Both the position numbers and the translations under genes were made by a program. From Cryptosporangium aurantiacum (GTDB lineage: Bacteria > Actinomycetota > Actinomycetes > Mycobacteriales > Cryptosporangiaceae), in NCBI RefSeq assembly GCF_900143005.1, contig NZ_FRCS01000005.1, positions 62,001 through 126,000 of the forward strand: a DNA stretch of 64,000 bases, read 5' to 3'. The notes below the pieces were generated by a model that did not search any database, was not told the origin of the DNA, and saw only the letters and a program-made list of their open reading frames with translations. Below, piece by piece: positions 17,083 through 25,020 of the stretch (positions within the stretch are counted from its first letter, which is position 1; each line of letters begins with the position of its first letter).

Positions 17083-18101
17083 CAACCCCGCGGGTGGCCG
17101 CCCCGCTTCAACGTGGTCAGGGCGCTGAGCGCGTCGTCCAGTGTCGCCACTCGAACCAGCTCCAGCCCGTCCGGCGCCGCGCCCGCGGCCTCCAGGCAGT
17201 TGTCGGCGGGCACCAGGAACACAGTGGCGCCCGCGCGGTCGGCGGCGACCATCTTCTGCGAGATGCCGCCGATCGCGCCGACGTTGCCGTCGTCGTCGAT
17301 CTCACCGGTCCCGGCGATGAACTTGCCGCCGGTGAGGTCCTCGGGCTTGACCTTGTCGATCACGGCCAGCGCGAACATCAACCCGGCGGACGGGCCACCG
17401 ATCTTGTCCAGATCGAACGACACCGTGAACGGGTGCGGCTGCTCGTCCTTCGTCTCGATCTTCAGCAGCGGACGCCCGTCGTCGTCGCTGCGGGCGAGCA
17501 TGATCGACGCCGTGCCGGTGGTCGTCCCGCGCTGGTACCCGATCGTGGTGGCCTTGCCGGGTTGCTTCGCCGCGAGCAGCGCGCGGAGCTTGGTGCCGCT
17601 GGTCACCTCGGTGCCGTCCACCGACGTGACGACGTCGCCGACCGCGAGCTTGCCGGTCGACGGCGAACCAGGAGCGACCTTGGTCACCGTCACCTTCACC
17701 GGGTAGCCGAGCTCGCGCAGCGCCGCGGTCTCGGCGGAGGTCTGCGAGTTCTTGAACGCCTGCGCGTTCTCCTCGTTGACCTGCTGGCGGGTCTCCCCCG
17801 GCGGGTAGACGACCTCGCGCGGCACCACCGCAACCGTGCCGTCCAACCAGCCCACCAGCGCGTTGCCGAGGTTGAGATCGGGGCTCACCGAGACCGTCGT
17901 GAGGTTGAGGTTGCCCTTGGACTTGCTGGTCGGCGTGCCGCTGATCGTGATGATCTCGTGGCCGTCGCGGCTGCCGAGCGTGTTGACGGTGGGGCCGGGG
18001 CCGAGCGCGACGTACGGCACCGGGAGCAACGCCATACCGAGCGAGAGCAACAACGCGAGGATGGCGCCGACGAACACCGTCAGGCCGCGCCGCAACATCA
18101 T
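17079..18101 (-). CDS. PDZ/Lon-like serine protease (YlbL type)
   Basis: A 340-residue membrane-anchored protease: N-terminal transmembrane helix (residues 8-30), a PDZ domain around 135-190 (VTKVAPGSPSTGKLAVGDVV) and a Lon-type proteolytic domain. The catalytic dyad is Ser238 in GGPSAG and Lys283 in GGISQK, both intact. The domain faces the outside. The frame is open farther upstream, but the signal anchor starts at MMLRRGL. TACGCT at 18109-18114 lies 7 nt before the ATG, supporting this start. The M. tuberculosis counterpart is Rv3194c. Substrates are unknown. Confidence 0.93.
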   Translation of the reverse strand: MMLRRGLTVFVGAILALLLSLGMALLPVPYVALGPGPTVNTLGSRDGHEIITISGTPTSKSKGNLNLTTVSVSPDLNLGNALVGWLDGTVAVVPREVVYPPGETRQQVNEENAQAFKNSQTSAETAALRELGYPVKVTVTKVAPGSPSTGKLAVGDVVTSVDGTEVTSGTKLRALLAAKQPGKATTIGYQRGTTTGTASIMLARSDDDGRPLLKIETKDEQPHPFTVSFDLDKIGGPSAGLMFALAVIDKVKPEDLTGGKFIAGTGEIDDDGNVGAIGGISQKMVAADRAGATVFLVPADNCLEAAGAAPDGLELVRVATLDDALSALTTLKRGGHPRGC

Positions 18102-18160
18102 GGGCGCCAGCGTAACGGCGTCACGCGCGAGTGCCCCGGCTGCGGGGGTTTCAGCGTCTC

Positions 18161-19258
18161 TCACCGGCGATTGCGCCGATTGCGCCGTGCCCTGCGCACC
18201 AGCGCGGCCGTGCCGACGAGCGCGACCGAGACACCGGCCGCGGCACCGCCGGCCACCGCGGCGCCCTTCACGGTGATCCGCAGCGGCAGTAGCGGCCGGC
18301 CCTGCGCCCAGCTGCTCAACGCGTCCTCGTTGGTGTACGCGGGTTCCCATCCGGCCGCGCGCAGCCGATCGGCGTCCACCGCCCAGGGGTGCATGAGGTA
18401 GTCGAGCTGGCTGGCGGGATCCCCGCTGATGCCCTGGGCGTGCAGGCGGGTCGCGGTACCCACGGCCGCGTCGGCGGGCAGCTCGACCCGGCGTCGACCG
18501 AGGATCCGTTCGACCTCGGACTGCTCCAGCCATCCTTCCGAGCCGACGTTCAGCGGGCCGGTGAGCCGGGCGAGCACGGTCGTGAGCACGGCGCCCGCGA
18601 GGTCCTCGGAGTGGCAGAACTGCCAGATCGGCTTCGTACCCCGGACCACCAGCAGCCGCGGTCCGTCGAGCGCACCGCCCGCCGGGTGGTCGATACCGCG
18701 ACCCACGACGACCGCCGGACGGAGCAGCGCGGTCTGCACCTGCGGGTACATCCGCCCGGCGCGGGCCGCGAACTCCTCGACGGCCAGCAGGTCGTCCAGC
18801 GCGCTGCCGTCCGGACGCGCCCGGACCGGCGCTCCGTCCCGCAGCGGCACCGGATTGTCCGCGAACGCCCCGTACACCCGCGCCGACGAGAGCAGCACGA
18901 CGTGCCGGACGCCGGTCGCGGCGGCCGCGGTCAGCGCCACCGAGGCTCCGGTCACCGTTCGGCGCCGCTGCTCGGCACGGTCGAGCGCGGGGTCGTCGGA
19001 CACCGCGAGGTGGACGAGCGTGTCGACCTTGTGCAGAGCCGAGGCCAGCCCGGGGTCGGTCGGATCCGCCTTTCGCCAGCGGACCGTGGGTACGCCCGGC
19101 TTTTTCGCGTCGAGCGCAATCACCTGGCGGATTCCCTCAGCGTTGGCCAAACGACGACATATCGCCTGGCCAATCGGGGACGCTGCCCCGGTTACCGCCA
19201 CGGTGAGACCCGCGGAGGGCGCGGCGGCGGCACGCGCGGCACGGAGCGGACGAGTCAT
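18161..19258 (-). CDS. NAD-dependent epimerase/dehydratase-like SDR with C-terminal membrane segment
   Basis: A 365-residue extended-SDR-like protein. The N-terminal Rossmann motif is VTGAASPIGQAICRRLAN (TGxxxxIG form). VVLLSSARVYG carries Ser and Tyr, but the usual YxxxK is replaced by a later region without a clear Lys, so catalysis is uncertain. WQFCHSEDLAGA is the conserved substrate-side block. The C-terminus has a hydrophobic helix (AAVAGGAAAGVSVALVGTAAL) followed by an Arg-rich tail, an unusual anchor. Similar proteins in Actinobacteria are annotated as sugar-nucleotide or oxidoreductase-like. It is divergent from the Zincin_2 gene. Confidence 0.83.
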   Translation of the reverse strand: MTRPLRAARAAAAPSAGLTVAVTGAASPIGQAICRRLANAEGIRQVIALDAKKPGVPTVRWRKADPTDPGLASALHKVDTLVHLAVSDDPALDRAEQRRRTVTGASVALTAAAATGVRHVVLLSSARVYGAFADNPVPLRDGAPVRARPDGSALDDLLAVEEFAARAGRMYPQVQTALLRPAVVVGRGIDHPAGGALDGPRLLVVRGTKPIWQFCHSEDLAGAVLTTVLARLTGPLNVGSEGWLEQSEVERILGRRRVELPADAAVGTATRLHAQGISGDPASQLDYLMHPWAVDADRLRAAGWEPAYTNEDALSSWAQGRPLLPLRITVKGAAVAGGAAAGVSVALVGTAALVRRARRNRRNRR

Positions 19259-19275
19259 CGCGGGCCTACCAGGGC

Positions 19276-19306
19276 TACCGTTGACGGCATGGTGAGCAAG
19301 TCATGA
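19276..19306 (+). promoter_or_regulatory. promoter and five-codon leader ORF before the Zincin_2 gene
   Basis: TACCGT (19276-19281) is 7 nt before an ATG at 19289 that opens a five-codon frame, MVSKS, ending in TGA at 19304-19306. That TGA overlaps the ATG (19303) of the next gene as ATGA. The layout predicts leaderless translation of the mini-ORF and then re-initiation or coupling into the main gene. There is no strong Shine-Dalgarno before 19303. Confidence 0.55.
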
Positions 19307-20520
19307 CCGACATCCCGTTCGGCTTCGCGCTTCCGGGGGGACAGCCCAACCCCAACGACCCGCAGTGGCAAGCAATGATGGCGCAACTGCAGCAGATCCT
19401 CTCGTCGTCACAGTCTGGCGGGACGGTCAACTGGGACCTCGCCAAACAGGTCGCCACCGGCTTGGCGCGGCAGAACGACCGCTCGCTCACCGGCGCCGAG
19501 CGGCAGGAGGCAGTGGATGCGCTCCGGCTCGCCGACGTCTGGCTCGACCTGGTCACCAGTTTGCCTTCTGGTGTCTCACATGCGGTGGGCTGGAGCCAGC
19601 TCGAGTGGATCGACGCCACGATTCCGGCGTGGAAGCGGCTCTGCGACCCGCTCGCCGAGCGGGTAGTCGGCGCGATGAGCAAGATGCTGCCGGAGCAGGC
19701 GGCAGCCCAGCTCGGCCCGATGACCGGGATGCTCGCCGGCATCGGCGGCATGATGTTCGGCGGCCAGGTCGGGCAGGGCGTCGGGCAGCTGTCGGGCGAG
19801 GTGCTCACCTCCTCCGACATCGGACTTCCGCTGGGGCCGTCGGGTACCGCCGCGCTGCTGCCCGCAAACCTCGCCCAGTTCAGCGAGGGTCTGGAGCAGC
19901 CCGCCGACCAGGTCCGGCTCTACGTCGCGCTGCGCGAGGTCGCGCACGCTCGGCTGTTCGGGCACGTGAACTGGGTCCGCGCGCACGTCCTGGACGCCGT
20001 CGACGCGTACGCCAGGGGCATCACGGTCGACCCGGAGACGATCGAGCGGGCGGTGCGGGAGATCGACCCGTCCGACCCCGAGTCGATGCAGCAGGCGCTG
20101 GCCGGCGGGATGTTCACCCCGGAGGACACCCCCGCGCAGCAGGCCGCGCTGGTGCGGCTGGAGACCGCGCTCGCGCTGATCGAGGGCTGGGTCTCGCACA
20201 TCGTGGACCAGGTCGCGGCCGAGCGGCTGCCAGGTGCGGCGGCGCTCACCGAGACGTTCCGCCGTCGCCGCGCCGAGGGCGGGCCGGCCGAGCAGACGTT
20301 CGCGACCCTGGTGGGCCTGGAGCTGCGGCCGCGGCGGCTGCGCGATGCGGCGCGGCTGTGGGAGGCCCTGCTGGAGCACCGCGGCGCCGAGGGCCGTGAC
20401 GCGGTGTGGGCGCACCCCGACCTGGTGCCGAGGTCCGAGGACCTGGACGACCCCGAGGCGTTCGCCCGGAACGACTCCGACGGTCCCGACTTCGACATGA
20501 GCGACCTCGACAAGCTCTAG
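19303..20520 (+). CDS. Zincin_2 (DUF2342) family, putative zinc-dependent metalloprotease
   Basis: A 405-residue actinobacterial protein related to Rv3195 and to F420-neighbourhood proteins. The candidate metal site is REVAHARLFGHVNWVRAHV near residues 210-230. This is not a canonical HExxH: the first His is absent, giving ExxH only. The rest follows the family, with DVWLDLVTSLPSG, a glycine-rich GMLAGIGGMMFGGQVGQGVGQLSGE segment, and EGWVSHIVDQVAAERLPG. Whether it cleaves peptides is unproven. Its start overlaps a five-codon leader ORF. The neighbour upstream is the divergent SDR. Confidence 0.87.
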   Translation: MTDIPFGFALPGGQPNPNDPQWQAMMAQLQQILSSSQSGGTVNWDLAKQVATGLARQNDRSLTGAERQEAVDALRLADVWLDLVTSLPSGVSHAVGWSQLEWIDATIPAWKRLCDPLAERVVGAMSKMLPEQAAAQLGPMTGMLAGIGGMMFGGQVGQGVGQLSGEVLTSSDIGLPLGPSGTAALLPANLAQFSEGLEQPADQVRLYVALREVAHARLFGHVNWVRAHVLDAVDAYARGITVDPETIERAVREIDPSDPESMQQALAGGMFTPEDTPAQQAALVRLETALALIEGWVSHIVDQVAAERLPGAAALTETFRRRRAEGGPAEQTFATLVGLELRPRRLRDAARLWEALLEHRGAEGRDAVWAHPDLVPRSEDLDDPEAFARNDSDGPDFDMSDLDKL

Positions 20521-20584
20521 ATCCACAAGCTCGAGATCGACGCCTGCAGGGCAGACGCGGGCGGGTGCGGTGCCCTCGGCGGGG

Positions 20585-21148
20585 CTACGCGCCCACGGCG
20601 GAGTCGTCGGCGTCCTCGTCGGCGTCGGAGACGTCGAGGGACGCCGACGCGGCAACACCCTCCAGGTAGCCGCGGGCGCGCTGGGCCCGCGGATACCGGT
20701 CCACCAGCTCCCAGAAGTCCGGACCGTGGCCGGGGATCCGCAAGTGCACGAGCTCGTGCACCAGCACGTAGTCGATCACCCAGTCGGGCATGCCACGCAG
20801 CCGCGACGACAGCCGGATCGTTCCCTCCGCCGGCGTGCACGAACCCCAGCGGCCGCGCTGGTTGCTGACCCAGCGCACGCTCACCGGCCGTATCTCGTCG
20901 TCGAAGTAGGCGTCGGCCAGGCGGAGCGCTCGCGCCTCCAGCTCGGCGTCACCGCGAGGGCGCCGGGAGCGACGGTCGCGCGCATCGAGGCGCGCGAGCA
21001 TCTTCTTCACCCACTCGCGCTCTTCCACCGCGCTGAAGCGCGCGGGGATCAGCACGACAACCGTGTCACCATCGCGGTAGGCCGCGACCGTGCGGCGCCG
21101 GCGCGCGCTGCGCCGGACCTGCACGGAGATCGGGTGTCCGGGGTCCAT
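20585..21148 (-). CDS. YgjP-type (DUF45) zinc metallopeptidase domain protein
   Basis: A 187-residue protein. The zinc motif HELVH is at residues 131-135 (VLVHELVHLRIPGHGPDFW), with the third-ligand region following at GPDFWELVDRYPRA. NQRGRWGSC upstream is the family signature. Related domains occur in SprT- and WLM-type proteases. The C-terminal 20 residues are acidic and disordered. A cytoplasmic protease role is inferred from family only. It is convergent with the Zincin_2 gene, with a 64-bp gap. Confidence 0.9.
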   Translation of the reverse strand: MDPGHPISVQVRRSARRRRTVAAYRDGDTVVVLIPARFSAVEEREWVKKMLARLDARDRRSRRPRGDAELEARALRLADAYFDDEIRPVSVRWVSNQRGRWGSCTPAEGTIRLSSRLRGMPDWVIDYVLVHELVHLRIPGHGPDFWELVDRYPRAQRARGYLEGVAASASLDVSDADEDADDSAVGA

Positions 21149-21552
21149 AGAGGCACGCTAGCCCCCGACCGGCCGGTCCGTCTGCCGTGTCGTGAATCCT
21201 GTGGACAAGCCTCCCCCGCAGGGTGGATGTCCTTCCCGGAGCCCCTCCGGCCGGCCGTAGTCGGACCAGGTCGATCGCTCCTGACGTTGACGCAGAGGCG
21301 GGTCGCGGCCTAGCGTCACAAGAGCCCCTGTGGCGACCGTCCGCCCCGGCACGTGGGGAAGGTGACGGGACGGGCGCCGTCCAGGGGCCCTTTTGCTGCC
21401 CTCATGCGCGCGCCTTGCGGCGTTTCTCCCTCGCGACACGGTGAAGTATCCCGGCGAGCCTCTGGCGAGTTATGCCTGTTTTGCCGGATAAGGTCGGGCG
21501 ATCCGGCGGACCTGTCCCCCGTCGGCCGACCCTGTCCAGCCGAGGAGGCACT
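21149..21552. other. 404-bp region without a protein gene; possible small RNA
   Basis: I see no credible coding frame here. A promoter-like TTGACG (21287-21292), an 18-bp gap and TAGCGT (21311-21316) precede a segment whose ends pair as GCCCCTG (21324-21330) with CAGGGGC (21382-21388), followed by CCTTTT. This would yield a structured RNA of about 70 nt. The rest, up to the ribosome binding site of the DUF5679 gene, is featureless. Confidence 0.4.
21324..21394 (+). ncRNA. candidate small RNA
   Basis: The predicted transcript starts about 7 nt after the TAGCGT -10 and ends at a TTTT run. The terminal stem is 7 bp; internal complementarity (ACCGTCCG with CGGGACGGG and CGGGCGCCG) suggests a compact fold. 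I cannot match it to a known family. Confidence 0.3.
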
Positions 21553-21705
21553 GTGGCCGACACGTACAACGGCTACTGCGTGAAGTGCAAGGAGAAGCGT
21601 GACTTCGAAGGCGAGGTCACGACGAGCGAATCCGGGCGCCGGATGGCGAAGGGCTCCTGCCCGGTATGCGGGACCAAGATGAACCGCATCCTCGGCAAGG
21701 CCTGA
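21553..21705 (+). CDS. DUF5679 zinc-ribbon-like small protein
   Basis: A 50-residue protein with two CxxC pairs (CVKC and CPVC) around a short beta-hairpin, so it very probably binds one zinc. The family sequence (NGYCVKCKEKRDFEGEV, MAKGSCPVCGTKMNRILGKA) is highly conserved in Actinobacteria and some Chloroflexi; function is unknown. The GTG start has a strong CGAGGAGG 6-7 nt upstream. Wide conservation and small size suggest a nucleic-acid or ribosome-associated role, which is inference. Confidence 0.92.
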   Translation: MADTYNGYCVKCKEKRDFEGEVTTSESGRRMAKGSCPVCGTKMNRILGKA

Positions 21706-21805
21706 TTCGCCGGTCCGTCATCGTGCCGGCCCGAGGTGGGCCGGCACGGATCGGGCCTGTGGACGAGCGGAACGCGGCAGCGGCACGGAACGGCAATCTC
21801 GACGC

Positions 21806-22873
21806 ATGCGTCCGCTCCTGCTGCCCACGCTCTCCCGACTCTGGCGCGATGCCACGACGCTGCAACTCGGCGCCGATCCCGAGCGGGCCGTCGTGCTCAC
21901 CGCCGTCGACCCCGGCGTCGCCGCGTTCCTGATCTCGCTCGACGGCCGTCGCTCGCTCCGCGACGTCGTCGCCGCGCCGCCGCCGGGCCTGGCAGGCGCC
22001 GCCGCCGAATCGCTGATCACGGCCCTGATCGCACGCGGTGCGGTCGTGGACGCCGACACGCTGACGCCACGCGTCGCACGCGATGCCGACGCCACCCTCC
22101 CGCCGCTCCCGCCCGCGCTGGTGTCCGCACTTCTCACCCACGGCTCGCACGCCGTCGACCGGATGTCCGCGCGCCGCCGGGCCCACGTCCTGGTCCGCTG
22201 CCGCGGCCGCGTGGGGCCGGTGATCGCCGCGCTGCTCGCCGCCGACGGCGTCGGCCGGGTCGTCGTCACCGGCACGGGGGTGGCCACGCCCGACGACGTG
22301 ACGGTCGGTGGCCTCTGCCCGGACGACGTCGGGCGCCCCTACGTGCTGGCAACGCTCGACGCGGTGCGCCGCGGGTCCCCGGCGGTGGACACCCGGCCCA
22401 CCGGTGAGCTGCCGGACTTCGTCGTGTTGGCTGCCGGACCGCTCCCGCTCCCCGCCGACCAGGTGCGGTGGACGTCGGCGGGCGTACCGCACCTACCGGT
22501 TCTGCTGCGGGACGGCGTCGCGATCGTCGGGCCGCTGGTCGCACCGGGCCGCACCGCGTGCCTGACCTGTCTCGACGAGCACCGCCGCGACCGCGACCCG
22601 GCCTGGCCCGTGCTGGCCGCTCAGCTCGCGACCGACCGGCGTGGGGAACCCGCCGAGGCCGTCGTGGTCACCACCGCAGCCGCGCTCGCCGCCGCCGAGG
22701 TGTCCGGTCACCTGGAGGGCGTCCTCACCGCGACGGTCGGAACGTCGCTGGAAATCGGGCCGCCGGGCGTCCCGCTGCGCCGCCGATCGTGGACGCCGCA
22801 CCCCCGGTGTGACTGCCTGCGGGACGCCGGTGCCGCCACCACGGACGACTCCGAACGGAGCGCGCGACAATAG
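21806..22873 (+). CDS. orphan ThiF/E1-like protein with RRE-like N-terminus
   Basis: A 355-residue protein. Residues about 18-85 (LQLGADPERAVVLT, FLISLDGRRSLRDVV, LITALIARGAVVD) have the PqqD/RRE-like winged-helix pattern that binds RiPP leader peptides. The rest resembles the ThiF/E1-like part of TOMM cyclodehydratase partners, with a degenerate nucleotide-binding glycine region and zinc-type cysteines (CLTCL and CDC). No precursor peptide, YcaO or dehydrogenase gene lies nearby. The Rv3196 position in M. tuberculosis holds a similar gene before the ABC1 kinase. CAATCT (21794-21799) lies 6 nt before the ATG. The role is unknown. Confidence 0.75.
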   Translation: MRPLLLPTLSRLWRDATTLQLGADPERAVVLTAVDPGVAAFLISLDGRRSLRDVVAAPPPGLAGAAAESLITALIARGAVVDADTLTPRVARDADATLPPLPPALVSALLTHGSHAVDRMSARRRAHVLVRCRGRVGPVIAALLAADGVGRVVVTGTGVATPDDVTVGGLCPDDVGRPYVLATLDAVRRGSPAVDTRPTGELPDFVVLAAGPLPLPADQVRWTSAGVPHLPVLLRDGVAIVGPLVAPGRTACLTCLDEHRRDRDPAWPVLAAQLATDRRGEPAEAVVVTTAAALAAAEVSGHLEGVLTATVGTSLEIGPPGVPLRRRSWTPHPRCDCLRDAGAATTDDSERSARQ

Positions 22874-22877
22874 GGGG

Positions 22878-24209
22878 GTGACCGACATCCCCCGGCGGGC
22901 GCTCACCCGCACTGCGAAGCTCGCCGCGTTGCCGCTGGGGATGGCGGGACGCGCCACCCTCGGCATCGGTAAACGGCTCGGCGGCGCCCCAGCTGAAGCC
23001 GTCGCCCGTGAGGTCCAGCAGCGGACCGCCGAGCAACTGTTCAGCGTCCTCGGGCAGCTCAAGGGCGGCGCGATGAAGTTCGGCCAGGCGCTGAGCATCT
23101 TCGAGGCCGCATTCCCCGAGGAGATCGCCAAGCCGTACCGGGCCGCGCTCACCAAGCTGCAGGAGGCGGCGCCGCCGCTGCCCGCGGCGGCCGTGCACGG
23201 GGTGCTCGCCGAGGAGCTGGGCCCGGACTGGCGGACGAAGTTCCGCGAGTTCGACGACGCCCCCGCCGCGGCGGCGAGCATCGGGCAGGTGCACCGGGCG
23301 GTCTGGTCGTCGGGGCGCGAGGTCGCGGTGAAGATCCAGTACCCGGGCGCCGGTCCGGCCCTGCTCGCCGACCTCAACCAGCTCGGACGCCTGGCCAGGC
23401 TGTTCACCGTGCTCCAGCCGGGTCTCGACATCAAGCCGCTGGTCACCGAACTCAAGGCCCGCGTCGCCGAGGAGCTGGACTACCACCTGGAGGCGAAGGC
23501 AACCCGGGCGTTCGCGAAGGCCTACCGGGACGATCCGGAGATCGCGGTGCCCCGAGTGCTCGCCGGTACCCCGCGGGTGCTCGTCACGGATTGGATCGAC
23601 GGAACACCGCTCTCCGACGTGATCGCGGACGGCTCGACCGAGGATCGCAACCGGGCCGGCGAGCTGATGGCCGTGCTGCACTTCTCCGCCCCGGCGCGGA
23701 CGAAGATGCTGCACGCCGATCCTCACCCCGGCAACTTCCGGCTGCTGCCGGACGGCCGGCTCGGCGTCCTCGACTTCGGGGCGGTCGCCCGGCTGCCGCA
23801 CGGCCTGCCGGAGCCGGTCGGCCGGCTGGCGCGGTTCGCGCTGGCCGGTGACGCCGAGGCGGTGCTCGCCGGGCTGCGCGACGAGGGGTTCGTGAAGCGG
23901 GACGCGCCGGTGGACGCGGAGGAACTGCTCGGGTACCTGCGCCCGATGCTGGATCCGCTGGCGGTCGAGGAGTTCCAGTTCTCCCGTGCCTGGCTCCGCA
24001 AGGAGGCCACCCGGCTCGGCGATCCGCGGAGCGAGGCGTACCAGCTCGGACGCCAGCTGAACCTTCCGCCGTCCTACCTGCTCATCCACCGGGTGACGCT
24101 GGGTTCGATCGGGGTGCTCTGCCAGCTGGAGGCGAAGGCGCGCTACCGCGCGGTCGTCGAGCAGTGGCAACCGGGTTTCGTCGAGCCGCTCGCCGACACC
24201 GCGGACTGA
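22878..24209 (+). CDS. ABC1/UbiB (AarF) family atypical kinase
   Basis: A 443-residue ADCK/UbiB-like protein. The KxGQ motif (GGAMKFGQALSIF) is near residue 65. It is followed by an Ala-rich nucleotide loop (AAAASIGQVHRAV), VAVKIQYPG with the catalytic Lys, EELDYHLEA, the catalytic loop HADPHPGNF and the metal-binding LDFGAVARL. All key residues are intact. Family members support quinone or lipid metabolism through ATPase activity. The GTG at 22878 is 4 bp after the ThiF-like stop, with G-rich sequence and a GACAAT 6 nt upstream. The M. tuberculosis equivalent is Rv3197, adjacent to whiB7 as here. Confidence 0.93.
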   Translation: MTDIPRRALTRTAKLAALPLGMAGRATLGIGKRLGGAPAEAVAREVQQRTAEQLFSVLGQLKGGAMKFGQALSIFEAAFPEEIAKPYRAALTKLQEAAPPLPAAAVHGVLAEELGPDWRTKFREFDDAPAAAASIGQVHRAVWSSGREVAVKIQYPGAGPALLADLNQLGRLARLFTVLQPGLDIKPLVTELKARVAEELDYHLEAKATRAFAKAYRDDPEIAVPRVLAGTPRVLVTDWIDGTPLSDVIADGSTEDRNRAGELMAVLHFSAPARTKMLHADPHPGNFRLLPDGRLGVLDFGAVARLPHGLPEPVGRLARFALAGDAEAVLAGLRDEGFVKRDAPVDAEELLGYLRPMLDPLAVEEFQFSRAWLRKEATRLGDPRSEAYQLGRQLNLPPSYLLIHRVTLGSIGVLCQLEAKARYRAVVEQWQPGFVEPLADTAD

Positions 24210-24260
24210 CCCGACCACCGCGCTGACCACCGCGGGCGGAGAGGGCGCGCCAATACACGC

Positions 24261-24297
24261 GAAACCGGGCCGTAAACAGCGCTTACGGCCCGGTTTC
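24261..24297. terminator. terminator hairpin after the ABC1 kinase gene
   Basis: A perfect 15-bp stem, GAAACCGGGCCGTAA (24261-24275) with TTACGGCCCGGTTTC (24283-24297), and a 7-nt loop. The plus-strand exit is GGTCAACGG, so it is T-poor. Confidence 0.7.
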
Positions 24298-24332
24298 GGT
24301 CAACGGCTGTCGTTCCCGGCCGAAACGTGGAG

Positions 24333-24364
24333 CAGCCCGCCCCGGCGGGAGCCGGGGCGGGCTG
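24333..24364 (-). terminator. second hairpin, probably ends the whiB7-side transcript
   Basis: A 14-bp perfect stem (24333-24346 with 24351-24364) and GGGA loop. It lies 20 bp beyond the stop of the small minus-strand ORF at 24384-24515, so it can serve the leftward transcript. It is GC-only with no T run. Confidence 0.55.
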
Positions 24365-24383
24365 GTTCAGCGGGCGGATTCGC

Positions 24384-24515
24384 TCAGAGCCGGTCCCGGA
24401 GGCGAGCAGCGGCTGCGGCGACGACACGGGCCGGCCGGCGGGCGCCCAGGCGGGCGCGACGCGACGCGGCCTGTTGCATTCGGGATCGGGCGAGGGTCTC
24501 GTTCAGAAGTAACAT
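24384..24515 (-). CDS. putative small protein downstream of whiB7
   Basis: A 43-residue frame starting MLLLNETLARSRMQQ and continuing as an Arg/Ala-rich amphipathic helix. A GGAG lies 7 nt before this ATG; a longer version from 24545 adds 10 residues but lacks a ribosome binding site. The composition (LARxRM then Arg clusters) resembles the many small basic actinobacterial proteins of unknown role. It lies 134 bp downstream of whiB7 on the same strand and upstream of a terminator hairpin. The start region is locally AT-richer than its surroundings. Confidence 0.4.
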   Translation of the reverse strand: MLLLNETLARSRMQQAASRRARLGARRPARVVAAAAARLRDRL

Positions 24516-24649
24516 TTCAAAGCTCCAGGTCGGTGCGTGGTTCATCGCTGTGCTCTCGGGGCTCGGGCGCATCTCGTGCGTTGCGGGGTACTGGGCGAGG
24601 CGACGACCGGTCGACCAACGTGACCGGTGCGTGGCGAGGACGCGGCTCA

Positions 24650-24937
24650 TCAGGCCGCGACCGTGTTCTTCCGCGGACGGCCACGCGGCCGCTTCCGGGC
24701 GATCACAACTCCACGCTCAAAGATCTCGCCGCCCCAGACACCCCACGGCTCACGCCGCTCCAGCGCGCCCTGCAGGCACGCCTCGCGGAGCGGGCACTCC
24801 TGGCAGTGGGCCTTCGCCAGCTCCAGGTCTGCGGGGTTCTCCGCGAACCAGAGCTCCGGGTCCTCCCGCCGGCAGGGCAGCGCCTCGTCCGGGTCGATCA
24901 CCCCGAAGTCCATCGGGGCCAGATCGATTGCCGTCAT
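24650..24937 (-). CDS. whiB7: WhiB7-type transcriptional regulator
   Basis: A 95-residue Fe-S cluster protein. The four cluster cysteines are Cys22, Cys45, Cys48 and Cys54. GVWGG, the sigma-contact turn, is at 66-70 and the AT-hook RGRPRK at 85-90; together these distinguish WhiB7/WblC from other WhiB proteins. In mycobacteria and Streptomyces it binds SigA and activates intrinsic antibiotic-resistance genes, including its own promoter, through AT-rich upstream sequence. AGAGGAG precedes the ATG. A long leader with an intrinsic terminator lies upstream, as in characterised whiB7 loci. The neighbours uvrD2 and the ABC1 kinase match the mycobacterial order. Confidence 0.95.
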   Translation of the reverse strand: MTAIDLAPMDFGVIDPDEALPCRREDPELWFAENPADLELAKAHCQECPLREACLQGALERREPWGVWGGEIFERGVVIARKRPRGRPRKNTVAA

Positions 24938-25020
24938 GACCGGATCTCCTCTTCCGTCGTGCTTTGTCACTCGGTGGTTGATGCGAGCCGGGCCGGTCAG
25001 CCCCACCCGCCTTGACGGGG

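Noticed and set aside
21806..22873. Full RiPP cluster
   Set aside because: No precursor peptide, YcaO or dehydrogenase within the window.
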